A stretch of DNA of 10,487 nt from an uncultured Clostridia bacterium. Lineage in GTDB: Bacteria > Bacillota > Clostridia > TANB77 > CAG-508. This document shows positions 1-7,270 of this stretch, one piece after another. The DNA is taken from contig CANRBO010000034.1 in NCBI GenBank assembly GCA_947628885.1, forward strand, positions 1 to 10,487, in the 5' to 3' direction. Within the stretch, counting starts at the first letter, position 1; each line of letters begins with the position of its first letter. Below the pieces are notes generated by a model that was not told the DNA's origin, searched no databases, and was given only the letters and a program-made list of their open reading frames with translations. Made by a program: the position numbers and the translations under genes.

Positions 1-163
1 CGCGCAGCGCCCAACCGGAGCGTTAGCGCAGGGCGAATGAAGCAAATTACATACAAGCGCCGAATGGCATTATGTAATCCTTACGAAGTAAATTAATTGC
101 AAAGCCATGAAGGCATTATGAAATTTGCGACAGCAAGGCTTGAAAAAACAACTATATTTATGG
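1..163 (+). repeat. MITE-like inverted-repeat element, copy 1 (left end outside the window)
   Basis: Positions 1-138 align without gaps to the reverse complement of 5591-5728, with about 15-17 mismatches by eye (close to 88% identity). The copy starts with the GC-richer motif CCAACCGGAGCGTTAGCGCA and includes GGGCGAATGAAGCAAATTAC. It ends in an A/T arm at 143-163 (ACAACTATATTTATGG) that resembles the arms of copy 2. The matching left arm should lie upstream of base 1. No ORF of note lies inside it, so it behaves like a non-autonomous intergenic repeat. The mobile nature is inferred; the repetition and inverted ends are seen. Confidence 0.75.
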
Positions 164-177
164 TTTTATGTAATAAT

Positions 178-278
178 TTATAAATATGGTTGTTTTTGAA
201 ATACGCCATACTAGACTCCAACCAAAGCGTTAACGCAGAGCAAATGAAGCAAGACTTCAAAAACAACTATATTTATGG
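178..278 (+). repeat. MITE-like inverted-repeat element, copy 2 (short-core version)
   Basis: This copy is bounded by near-perfect 23-bp inverted ends, 178-200 and 256-278, which differ at three positions. Between them is only the first part of the core (CCAACCAAAGCGTTAACGCA, then GAGCAAATGAAGC). The roughly 90 bp that follow this motif in copies 1 and 4 are missing, so it looks like an internal deletion derivative. It lies about 15 bp after the right arm of copy 1. That arm (143-163) can also pair with the left arm of copy 2 as a hairpin. The element ends 54 bp before the recD2 start and may influence that promoter, but I see no clear -35/-10 pair there. Confidence 0.7.
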
Positions 279-332
279 TTTTAAATAAAGTGATAATAAC
301 AAAACGATTATTAAAGGAATAAGCCAAAGATT

Positions 333-2525
333 ATGGAAATTAAAGGAGAAGTTGAAGATATAATTTATAAAAACGAAACTAACGGATACACGATAGCATC
401 GTTTTATATGCAAAATGCCGACACTGTAATTGTCGGCTATTTGCCATTTGTAAATAAGGGAGACAGCTTAAAAGTAGTTGGCAGATTTGTAACTCATCCT
501 GATTATGGAGAACAGTTTAAAGTAGAAACATTTGAAAAAATTATGCCTGAAACATTGGATGCTCTTGAAAGATATTTGGCAAATGGCGTAATTAAAGGGA
601 TAGGTCCAGCAACAGCTCAAAAAATCATAAAAAAGTTTGGCGAGTCAACTCTTGAAATCCTAAGAAATGAACCTGAAGAATTAGCTAAAATAAAGGGAAT
701 TACAAAGACAAAAGCAAATGAAATATCTGAAAGTTTTATAGAAAATTGGGAACTTTGGCAAATTGTTGGTTTCTTGGAAAAGTTTGGAATATCTGCAGCA
801 AGTGCACAAACCATTTATAAAAGGTTTGGTGCAGATACAATAAGTAAAATTGAAGAAGATCCATATATATTAGGAGAATTGAGCATAAAAGTTGATTTTA
901 CCCAAATTGATAAAATGGCACTTAGCATTGGAATTGAAAAAAATAATTTAAGAAGGATAGGAAGCGGAATAAGGCATGCTCTTAACTTAGCATCATTTAA
1001 TGGTCATGCGTGCGTATTAGAGGCTAATTTAATCGCGTTTGTTACAAGACTTTTAGGAATATCAGAAGAAGATGTGCTAGACGGAATCAAAGACCTTAGA
1101 GCCAAAGAGCAAATAGCAGTTGAAACAAGGGAAGAAATAGCTACAGTAGACGGAAAGACTGAAATGAGTATACAAGATTGGATTTATTTGATTGATTATT
1201 ATAAAACAGAAAAAAATATTGCAAGCAAAATAATTTCATTGGAACAATCAGAAAATTTAAAGAAAATAGATAATATTGAAAAAGAAATAAAAAAAATCAC
1301 AGAAATTAAATTATCAGAAAAACAAAAAGAAGCAATTAAACAAATTAATGAAAACAATGTAACAATTATTACAGGTGGACCGGGAACAGGAAAGACTACA
1401 ATCATAAAAACCATAATTGATTTGTATAAAAATAAAGGAAAGAAAGTAGTGCTATGTGCACCAACTGGAAGAGCAGCAAAAAGGATGACAGAAGCAACAG
1501 GAGAAGAAGCTAAAACATTGCATAGACTTTTAGAAATAGGAAAATTAAGTGATGAGAAGCCAAATCCTGACATGGATGTTACACCAATTTATGCAGATAT
1601 AATCATTATAGACGAAGTATCTATGGTAGATATGTTTTTAATGAATTATGTAATGAAAGCAATTTTTAAAGGAACAAAATTGATATTGGTCGGAGATATA
1701 GACCAGCTTCCGTCAGTTGGACCAGGAAGTGTGTTAAAGGACTTGATAGAATCAAAAAGAGTACCATATACTACTTTGAACAAAATTTTTAGACAAGCTG
1801 CAAAAAGCAAAATAGTCGTTAATTCTCACAAAGTAAATGACGGAATAAATTTCTTTGAAGAAATAGATGAAGACGAAGAAACATTAGACGATTTTGATTT
1901 TATACCTGAAAATAATCAGAAAAAAGTACAAGAAATGATTTTAGATATGTATACAGCCGATATGCAAATCATTACACCAACTAAAAAAGGCGATTTAGGA
2001 ACTAAAACTTTAAATCAGCTATTACAAGAAAAGTATAATCCGTATGAAGATTATAAGGTAGAAAAGAAATTCGGCGACATCATATATAGAGAAGGCGACA
2101 AGGTAATGCAGATCAAGAATAACTATGATATGACTTGGGTTAGGGGCTTAGAAGTTAGCTCAGGAATATTTAATGGAGAAATGGGACAAATAATAGAGAT
2201 TGATAATAGTGAAGGAAAAGTCAAAATAAAATTTGATGACGACAAAATTGCAATATATGAAACAGCAGATTTAGAGCAGATAGAGCACTCATTTGCAATA
2301 ACCGTACATAAATCACAAGGAAGTGAATTCAATCAAGTCATATTTCCAATAATGCAAGTCGCACCAATGCTTCTCACAAGGAATCTTTTGTATACAGGCA
2401 TGACAAGAGCAAAAAATAGACTTGTAATAATTGGTAGCAAAAATGCATTAGAATTTATGATAAGAAATGTAAACACTAAGAAAAGAAATACAGGTTTAAA
2501 ATATAAATTACAAGAAATAGAATAG
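333..2525 (+). CDS. recD2: ATP-dependent RecD-like DNA helicase (RecD2/YrrC)
   Basis: This is a 730-aa superfamily 1B 5'-3' DNA helicase of the RecD2 type, which acts in repair and replication without RecBC. The N-terminal ~75 residues match the small OB-like domain, followed by helix-hairpin-helix repeats (VIKGIGPATAQKIIKKFG and AKIKGITKTKANEI, about 85-130). The motor has Walker A GGPGTGKT at 348-355, Walker B IIIIDEVSMVD with D427/E428, GDIDQLPSVGPG with Q458, the HSFAITVHKSQG motif around 652-663 and YTGMTRAKNRL around 687-697. Length is in the usual 710-800 aa range and no key motif is missing. The ATG is preceded by a weak AAGGA at about 315-319 with long spacing. comFC follows after 79 bp; this pairing is common in Clostridia as I recall it, so co-transcription is likely. 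Confidence 0.95.
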   Translation: MEIKGEVEDIIYKNETNGYTIASFYMQNADTVIVGYLPFVNKGDSLKVVGRFVTHPDYGEQFKVETFEKIMPETLDALERYLANGVIKGIGPATAQKIIKKFGESTLEILRNEPEELAKIKGITKTKANEISESFIENWELWQIVGFLEKFGISAASAQTIYKRFGADTISKIEEDPYILGELSIKVDFTQIDKMALSIGIEKNNLRRIGSGIRHALNLASFNGHACVLEANLIAFVTRLLGISEEDVLDGIKDLRAKEQIAVETREEIATVDGKTEMSIQDWIYLIDYYKTEKNIASKIISLEQSENLKKIDNIEKEIKKITEIKLSEKQKEAIKQINENNVTIITGGPGTGKTTIIKTIIDLYKNKGKKVVLCAPTGRAAKRMTEATGEEAKTLHRLLEIGKLSDEKPNPDMDVTPIYADIIIIDEVSMVDMFLMNYVMKAIFKGTKLILVGDIDQLPSVGPGSVLKDLIESKRVPYTTLNKIFRQAAKSKIVVNSHKVNDGINFFEEIDEDEETLDDFDFIPENNQKKVQEMILDMYTADMQIITPTKKGDLGTKTLNQLLQEKYNPYEDYKVEKKFGDIIYREGDKVMQIKNNYDMTWVRGLEVSSGIFNGEMGQIIEIDNSEGKVKIKFDDDKIAIYETADLEQIEHSFAITVHKSQGSEFNQVIFPIMQVAPMLLTRNLLYTGMTRAKNRLVIIGSKNALEFMIRNVNTKKRNTGLKYKLQEIE

Positions 2526-2604
2526 AGTATTGTTAATTGGAGGTTTTTAATAGAAGATGTTTTGGGGCAAATAAATTTATAATTCTGAAAGGAAAGGGAT
2601 TACG

Positions 2605-3315
2605 TTGAAAATAATAAGCGATATGTTAAATTTGCTTTTCCCCATGCAGTGCGGAATATGCGGAAAACTAGGAGACAGTATTTGTAATAAATGTTATGAT
2701 AATTTGAAAAAATATGAGATAAAGAATCAGCATGAAGATGTGTTTTTTATGTATAAATATGAAGGTTTAGTCAGAAAATTAATAATAGACTATAAATTCA
2801 ATGACAAAGCCTATTTATATAAAACTTTTTCAAAATGTTTATTAAAAAATAAAAATTTTTGTCAATTTATAAAAAAGTATGATATAATGGTTTCGGTTCC
2901 ATTACATAGACGAAGATTTTTGGAAAGAGGATATAACCAATCTGAGCTAATTGCTAAGGAATTAGCAAAAGATTTAACAAGAAAATTTACAGAAAATAAT
3001 AAACAAAATAGTTCAAATAAATTAGATAATAATATGGTTGAAGATGCAGGCTCGAATATAAGCTATAATAAAGATGTATTAATAAAAATAAAAAATACGA
3101 AACCTCAAAGTACAAAAAGCGAAGAAGAAAGAATAAAAGATGTAAAAGGAATATATGAAGTAAAAAATAGTCAAATAATAAAAAATAAAAAAGTGTTAAT
3201 ATTTGATGATATTCACACAACAGGAAGCACAGTAAATGAGTGCAAAAAAAAATTATTGCAAGCAGGAGCCAAAGAAGTAGGAATCCTTGCACTTGCAAAA
3301 GATTACATAGATTAG
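2605..3315 (+). CDS. comFC: ComF family protein (ComFC-like, zinc finger plus phosphoribosyltransferase fold)
   Basis: This is a 236-aa protein. It has a four-cysteine zinc knuckle (C16, C19, C27, C30 in QCGICGKLGDSICNKC) followed by a type I phosphoribosyltransferase domain. Family hallmarks are SVPLHRRRFLERGYNQSELIA and the PRPP-loop motif VLIFDDIHTTGSTVNEC with D201/D202. ComFC is linked to DNA uptake in competent Firmicutes and is also present in many species not known to be competent; the exact reaction is unclear. The start is TTG at 2605, supported by a strong purine-rich site at 2587-2598 (GAAAGGAAAGGG). The next ATG (2623) would be too far from it and would shorten the normal leader to the first cysteine. 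An Asn/Lys-rich stretch of roughly 35 residues (about 130-165) replaces the usual short linker and looks like a disordered insertion. Confidence 0.9.
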   Translation: MKIISDMLNLLFPMQCGICGKLGDSICNKCYDNLKKYEIKNQHEDVFFMYKYEGLVRKLIIDYKFNDKAYLYKTFSKCLLKNKNFCQFIKKYDIMVSVPLHRRRFLERGYNQSELIAKELAKDLTRKFTENNKQNSSNKLDNNMVEDAGSNISYNKDVLIKIKNTKPQSTKSEEERIKDVKGIYEVKNSQIIKNKKVLIFDDIHTTGSTVNECKKKLLQAGAKEVGILALAKDYID

Positions 3316-3489
3316 AATATTCTTATATAAACTATTACTAGAATAAAGTAGGCAAAATTTATTATTAGACTAGCTAATTATTACTAGATAATATTTTCTT
3401 AAATGAAAAGGCCTTGCAATAAGCATAGTAAATGATGAATAGCATAGAAACTAAAATAGAAAACAAAATGAAGAAAGGGAAAAGTACAA

Positions 3490-5445
3490 ATGGATGATTT
3501 AGTAGAAAGCATATTAGATTACATAAGATCAGATTATACAGATTACGCAATTATGATAAATGGAGAGTGGGGAAGCGGAAAAACCTATTTTTGGAATAAT
3601 AAAATTAGAAATAAAATCGAATCAATGCAGGTAAATGGCAGAAGTCTAACAACGATATATATGTCATTGTATGGAATTTCTAATTTGGAAGAAATAAGTA
3701 AAAAGATTTTTATTGAAACTACTCAGTTAATGGACAAAAACCTAAAAAAATATATGAATTCAAATGGACAAACAACAATACCAGAATATGCAAAAACAGG
3801 TTTAGATATGGCAAACTTTTTTGGAGTTACGCAAAATGGAGACAAGCTAGATTATGCAAACTTCTTCTCGACAGATGACAAAGTATTGTGTTTTGATGAT
3901 TTGGAAAGAGCAAATGTAGATGTTATAGATATTTTGGGTTATATCAACAACTTTGTTGAGCATGACCATATAAAAACTATAATTATATGTAATGAAAAGG
4001 AGCTATCAACTAAATTAAAGAGCAACAATATTGAAATGAAAACATTTATAGCAACATATCTTTTGGACAAAGAAAGCAAGTTGCTTACAACAGATAAGCC
4101 GATGGTTGAAAAAATCAAAGATACAATTGAAGATGTATTCGATAAAGCAAACGACTATGAAAGAATTAAAGAAAAACTTATTGGCGAAACATTTGAATAT
4201 AGACCAGAATTCGCATATATAATTAATGGTATCTTAATGAGATATGAAAAATATCCGGATTTGATACGATTCTTAAAATCTAACACTGCATTAATTACGT
4301 CAACCTTTGAAAAAAGCGGAACTCGAAATTTAAGAATTTTAAAACACGCATTAGCAGATTTCAAAAAAGTATTTGACATGGTTAGCAATTCATATCCAAA
4401 TACAAACAATAGAATTTTGCAAACAATGCTAATTTTCACGATAGCAATATCTTTTGAAATCAAAGCAGGAAAGATTACTAAGGACAAATTCATAAATGTA
4501 AAAGACAATGAAGAATATAAATCAATAGTTGTATCATCAAGGATATTCATGGACAATAGACAATTCTATATAAAAGAATTCGATAACAACTATTACTATA
4601 ATTTTAAAGCAGAATATAGATTTTTCAAATTTATAGAAATATTTGTAAGAACTAGAATCTTCGATATGAAAATATTTAAGCGCGACATGGAAGATATAAT
4701 AAATACCATAGACACAAGCAATCTTCCAGGATATAAGAGATTACTTACAGAAGAATATTGGAAAATATCAGACGACGAATTCCCAAAAGTTGTCGAAGAT
4801 GTATTAGATACTGTAAAAAATGGAAAAATTAGTTTAATAGACATTGTAAAAATGTATGCATATTTCATGTACTTCGTAAATAAAGATTTGATTTTATATG
4901 ATGAAGACACATTAAAAAGTATATTCTTAAATGGTATGAATATAGCATCAATAACATCTGACTATTGTCCAAATCCGGAAGAAGAGCTTAATGCAATATA
5001 TGTAGAAGATAACAGTTTCGACATTAAAGAAATACTTGAAAGATTTAATGAATTAAATATGAAGTTAAAAGACAAAATGTATAAAGAAAAGGCAGAAGAC
5101 ATATTTAAGAATATCCCAATGAAAATGGAAATCTTTTATGATAGATTTGACAAGGAGTGTATGGAAATACCAATATTCAAATATAGTGATCCATATTCAA
5201 TCTTCCAAAGATTATCATGTGCAAGCAATGAAGACATTGTAATCATAAAAGAAAAATTGGTATCAAGGGCAAATAAAAATAGGGCTATAATAGTTGAAGA
5301 ACAAGAAAATATGTATAAATTAAAACAAATAATTGATGACTATGTTTCAGGAAAACAGATAACAATAAAAACTGTAGTATTAGAAGAGTTTTCTAAGGCA
5401 ATTGATTTCATAATCAATTTATCAAAAAAGGAAGACGACGTATAA
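3490..5445 (+). CDS. KAP-type P-loop NTPase, orphan, possible defence protein
   Basis: This 651-aa protein has an N-terminal STAND/KAP-like NTPase core. Walker A is INGEWGSGKTYFW (GEWGSGKT at 25-32) and Walker B is VLCFDDLERANVDV (D136, D137, with E139/R140). Next come GYINNFVEHDHIKTIIICNE (N168/E169) and the helical sensor-like segment GTRNLRILKHAL around 278-288. The remaining ~360 residues are predicted mostly helical and I recognise no nuclease or other effector motif. I see no signal peptide or clear membrane segments, unlike many KAP proteins. KAP NTPases include the F-plasmid phage-exclusion protein PifA, so a role in phage defence is a reasonable inference, not a demonstration. AAAGGG at about 3474-3479 is a suitable ribosome-binding site. 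The 174-bp spacer after comFC shows no convincing promoter. Inverted-repeat elements begin 5 bp after the stop codon. Confidence 0.8.
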   Translation: MDDLVESILDYIRSDYTDYAIMINGEWGSGKTYFWNNKIRNKIESMQVNGRSLTTIYMSLYGISNLEEISKKIFIETTQLMDKNLKKYMNSNGQTTIPEYAKTGLDMANFFGVTQNGDKLDYANFFSTDDKVLCFDDLERANVDVIDILGYINNFVEHDHIKTIIICNEKELSTKLKSNNIEMKTFIATYLLDKESKLLTTDKPMVEKIKDTIEDVFDKANDYERIKEKLIGETFEYRPEFAYIINGILMRYEKYPDLIRFLKSNTALITSTFEKSGTRNLRILKHALADFKKVFDMVSNSYPNTNNRILQTMLIFTIAISFEIKAGKITKDKFINVKDNEEYKSIVVSSRIFMDNRQFYIKEFDNNYYYNFKAEYRFFKFIEIFVRTRIFDMKIFKRDMEDIINTIDTSNLPGYKRLLTEEYWKISDDEFPKVVEDVLDTVKNGKISLIDIVKMYAYFMYFVNKDLILYDEDTLKSIFLNGMNIASITSDYCPNPEEELNAIYVEDNSFDIKEILERFNELNMKLKDKMYKEKAEDIFKNIPMKMEIFYDRFDKECMEIPIFKYSDPYSIFQRLSCASNEDIVIIKEKLVSRANKNRAIIVEEQENMYKLKQIIDDYVSGKQITIKTVVLEEFSKAIDFIINLSKKEDDV

Positions 5446-5449
5446 TATC

Positions 5450-5520
5450 ATTTGTTTCATTCGCCCTTCGCTTACGCTTCGGTTGGTCGCTACGTGAAGC
5501 TTTTGATTATAATTATTTTT
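5450..5520 (-). repeat. MITE-like element, copy 3 (end fragment)
   Basis: This is a direct repeat of 5682-5752 with three mismatches over 71 bases. On the minus strand it contains the left A/T arm, the GCGTAGCGACC start and the CCGAAGCGTAAGCGAAGG motif up to GCGAATGAA. It then stops, without the rest of the core or a second arm. It begins 5 bp after the KAP NTPase stop. Its arm (5505-5520) is complementary to 5569-5584 of copy 4, so the intervening sequence can fold as a long A/T hairpin that might help end transcription from the upstream gene. Confidence 0.8.
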
Positions 5521-5563
5521 GGTTTGTTTTTAAATTTATTATATTTTACTTATAATACTTGTT

Positions 5564-5757
5564 AAATAAAAAATAATTATAATCTTGGCTCCTTGTTGTC
5601 GCAAATTCCATTATGCCTTCATGGCTTTGCAATTAGTTTACTCTATAAGGCTTATATAATGCCATTTGGCGCTTGTATGTAATTTGCTTCATTCGCCCTT
5701 CGCTTACGCTTCGGTTGGTCGCTACGCGGAGCTTTTGATTATAATTATTTTTTATTT
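5564..5757 (-). repeat. MITE-like element, copy 4 (complete, 21-bp perfect terminal inverted repeats)
   Basis: This is the most complete copy, 194 bp. Its ends, 5564-5584 and 5737-5757, are perfect 21-bp inverted repeats, followed inward on each side by a GCTCC match with slight offset. The core at 5591-5728 is the inverted partner of 1-138. It encodes no plausible protein. I could not see a clear target-site duplication just outside the arms. It lies between convergent genes and could act as a bidirectional transcription stop, though the stem is almost purely A/T. Family name unknown to me. Confidence 0.8.
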
Positions 5758-5783
5758 GTCTTTTTAATTTTTTTATTCTATAT

Positions 5784-7034
5784 TTAATTTACTTGATTGT
5801 AAATTTCCGGTCCCAATATATTGACAGTACGAGTAAGTTCGGTCTTGGCTAAATTGTACATTTTTTCACTCCAGTTTCCAACGCCAGCTTCATATTGAGA
5901 GATAATATTTTCAATATCCAAAAGCTCATATCTATCTGTGCCATTATAGTTAAGATTACCGCCTGTATTGTTATCAAATACATAGATAGGAGTATAAGTT
6001 GCATTGTCAATAGTTATTTCATTAGTAGCACCATTTTTTCTAACTTGGACATTTAGTATAAGAGTGTTACGAGTATTGTCAAAAGTTTGAGCAGAAAAGA
6101 AATTTCCCATTGAGTAAATAACGAAACCTGTTTTAGTAGAGCCGTCTTCCATTGTAACAGTTTTCATTTGCATAGGTTCTAATACGTGTGGATGACAACC
6201 AAGTATAACGTTTACATCATTTTGAATTAGAAATTCTGCTAAATCTTCTTGAACACTATTTTGCTTTATATGATATTCATCTCCCCAGTGCATACTAACT
6301 ACAATTAGTTCAGCACCTTCAGCCTTAGCTTGATCAATTTTATTTTTAATCAAAGTTTTATCAATTAAATTAACACAATATTCTTTGCCACTAGGAACAG
6401 GTATGCCGTTTGTTCCATAAGTAAATGCTAAAAATGCGGTTTTTATACCATTTAAATCTTCTAATAACATGGTATCTTGTTCTTCTTGAGTTCTAGCAGA
6501 ACCAGTGTGCTTCAAACCAGCTTCATCAAGATAATTTAGAGTAGAAACTAAACCATTAAAACCAATATCAAGAGTATGATTATTAGCAGTAGTCATTACG
6601 TCAAGACCAAGCTCCTTCAAATCAATAGCCAAATGTTCAGGTGTATTAAAAGTTGGGTAACCACTATAACCACGAGAAGGTCCTGCAAGAGTAGCTTCCA
6701 AATTTCCAACCGCAACAGTAGCATCTTCAAAATATTTAGTAACATATTTAAACATTGGAGAAAAATCATAAATACCAGTAGAGCTATCATAAGCATCTTG
6801 GAAATTTTGACTGTGACATAAAGTATCTCCAATTGCAACGATATTAATAACTGAATCATCAGGAATACTGTTGTCAAGCTCTATTTGAGCATCAGCATCT
6901 GCATAAATATTTTGATTAAATCTTATAACAATTTTTGAAATAATGTCATAAGCACCAAAAATCAAAATGGCAAAAATTGCAATAACTAAAAACAGTCTAA
7001 AATAATTAAATTTTTTCTTTCCTTTATGTACCAT
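5784..7034 (-). CDS. CapA family protein (poly-gamma-glutamate synthesis-like metallophosphoesterase fold)
   Basis: This is a 416-aa membrane-anchored CapA/PgsA-type protein. A basic N-terminus (KGKKK) precedes one hydrophobic helix (about 14-29), giving a signal anchor with the catalytic domain outside the cell. Family motifs are IVAIGDTLCHS (D70, H74), VGNLEATLAG (N111, E113), TTANNHTLDIG (N151-H153), VVSMHWGDEY (H249), VILGCHPHVLEP (H281, H283) and VIYSMGNFF. These match the PGA_cap domain with its metallophosphatase-like metal ligands. No capB/capC genes are present here, so poly-gamma-glutamate synthesis cannot be claimed; many Firmicutes carry solitary members of unknown substrate. An ATG seven codons upstream (7055) is open, but the strong site AGGAGGA (7041-7047) lies downstream of it and six bases before the ATG at 7034, which fixes the start. 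Confidence 0.9.
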   Translation of the reverse strand: MVHKGKKKFNYFRLFLVIAIFAILIFGAYDIISKIVIRFNQNIYADADAQIELDNSIPDDSVINIVAIGDTLCHSQNFQDAYDSSTGIYDFSPMFKYVTKYFEDATVAVGNLEATLAGPSRGYSGYPTFNTPEHLAIDLKELGLDVMTTANNHTLDIGFNGLVSTLNYLDEAGLKHTGSARTQEEQDTMLLEDLNGIKTAFLAFTYGTNGIPVPSGKEYCVNLIDKTLIKNKIDQAKAEGAELIVVSMHWGDEYHIKQNSVQEDLAEFLIQNDVNVILGCHPHVLEPMQMKTVTMEDGSTKTGFVIYSMGNFFSAQTFDNTRNTLILNVQVRKNGATNEITIDNATYTPIYVFDNNTGGNLNYNGTDRYELLDIENIISQYEAGVGNWSEKMYNLAKTELTRTVNILGPEIYNQVN

Positions 7035-7040
7035 AAAAAT

Positions 7041-7047
7041 TCCTCCT
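7041..7047 (-). promoter_or_regulatory. Ribosome-binding site that decides the capA-like start
   Basis: The minus strand reads AGGAGGA here, six bases before ATG at 7034. It overlaps codons that the longer 423-aa reading would use, so that longer version is unlikely. Confidence 0.85.
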
Positions 7048-7065
7048 AAACACAAACTTTTTATA

Positions 7066-7099
7066 ACTATACAATATCACTAAATTAAATCAAAATCAA
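7066..7099 (-). promoter_or_regulatory. Candidate sigma-A promoter of the capA-like gene
   Basis: Two overlapping solutions exist on the minus strand: TTGATT (7088-7093), 16-bp spacer, TATAGT (7066-7071); or TTGATT (7094-7099), 17-bp spacer, TATTGT (7071-7076). Both place the start of transcription about 20-25 bases before the ribosome-binding site. Confidence 0.45.
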
Positions 7100-7126
7100 T
7101 TAAAATTGAAAAATAATTGATTTTGA
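7090..7126. promoter_or_regulatory. Perfect 13-bp inverted repeat spanning the divergent promoters
   Basis: TCAAAATCAATTA at 7090-7102 and TAATTGATTTTGA at 7114-7126 are exact reverse complements with an 11-bp spacer. The left arm overlaps the proposed -35 boxes of capA and the right arm overlaps the proposed -35 of spoVT. This placement suits a shared operator. The binding protein is unknown; SpoVT itself is one candidate because it is the adjacent regulator. Confidence 0.5.
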
Positions 7127-7151
7127 AAAAAATGTATATTTAGCGTATAAT
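7123..7151 (+). promoter_or_regulatory. Sigma-A-type promoter of spoVT
   Basis: TTGAAA (7123-7128), 17-bp spacer, TATAAT (7146-7151). The leader would be about 110 bases. In Bacillus spoVT is transcribed in the forespore by sigma-G; the boxes seen here look like the vegetative type, so expression outside sporulation is possible. Confidence 0.55.
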
Positions 7152-7229
7152 TTTTCCCTTATTTGCCATAATAAAATTATAAATCAAATGTTGTAATTAT
7201 GTAAATTACAATAAATATTTACAAGCAAT

Positions 7230-7250
7230 AAGGCATGATTGTCTTGCCTT
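7230..7250 (+). other. Small hairpin before the spoVT ribosome-binding site
   Basis: AAGGCA (7230-7235) and TGCCTT (7245-7250) form a 6-bp stem with a 9-base loop, immediately followed by AGAAAGGAAAGA, the spoVT ribosome-binding site. It may affect translation or mRNA stability; no known riboswitch is recognised. Confidence 0.4.
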
Positions 7251-7270
7251 AGAAAGGAAAGATAGTAAAA

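Noticed and set aside
1..280. CRISPR array from the repeated motifs
   Set aside because: There are only a few diverged copies with inverted ends and irregular spacing and no cas genes.
1199..1573. Minus-strand ORFs inside recD2, comFC, KAP, spoVT and metG
   Set aside because: They are antisense shadows of strongly supported genes, lack ribosome-binding sites and encode Ser/Phe/Ile-rich unlikely proteins.
2539..2574. Five-codon ORF (MFWGK) after a GGAGG site between recD2 and comFC
   Set aside because: The SD-ATG gap is 13 bases and the peptide is too short to support; the GGAGG is not used by comFC.
3316..3489. Promoter for the KAP NTPase gene
   Set aside because: TTGCAA at 3414-3419 has no acceptable -10 at 16-18 bp; short inverted repeats in this spacer are weak.
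5784..7055. Longer capA start at 7055 (423 aa)
   Set aside because: The strong ribosome-binding site lies inside that extension and points to ATG at 7034.
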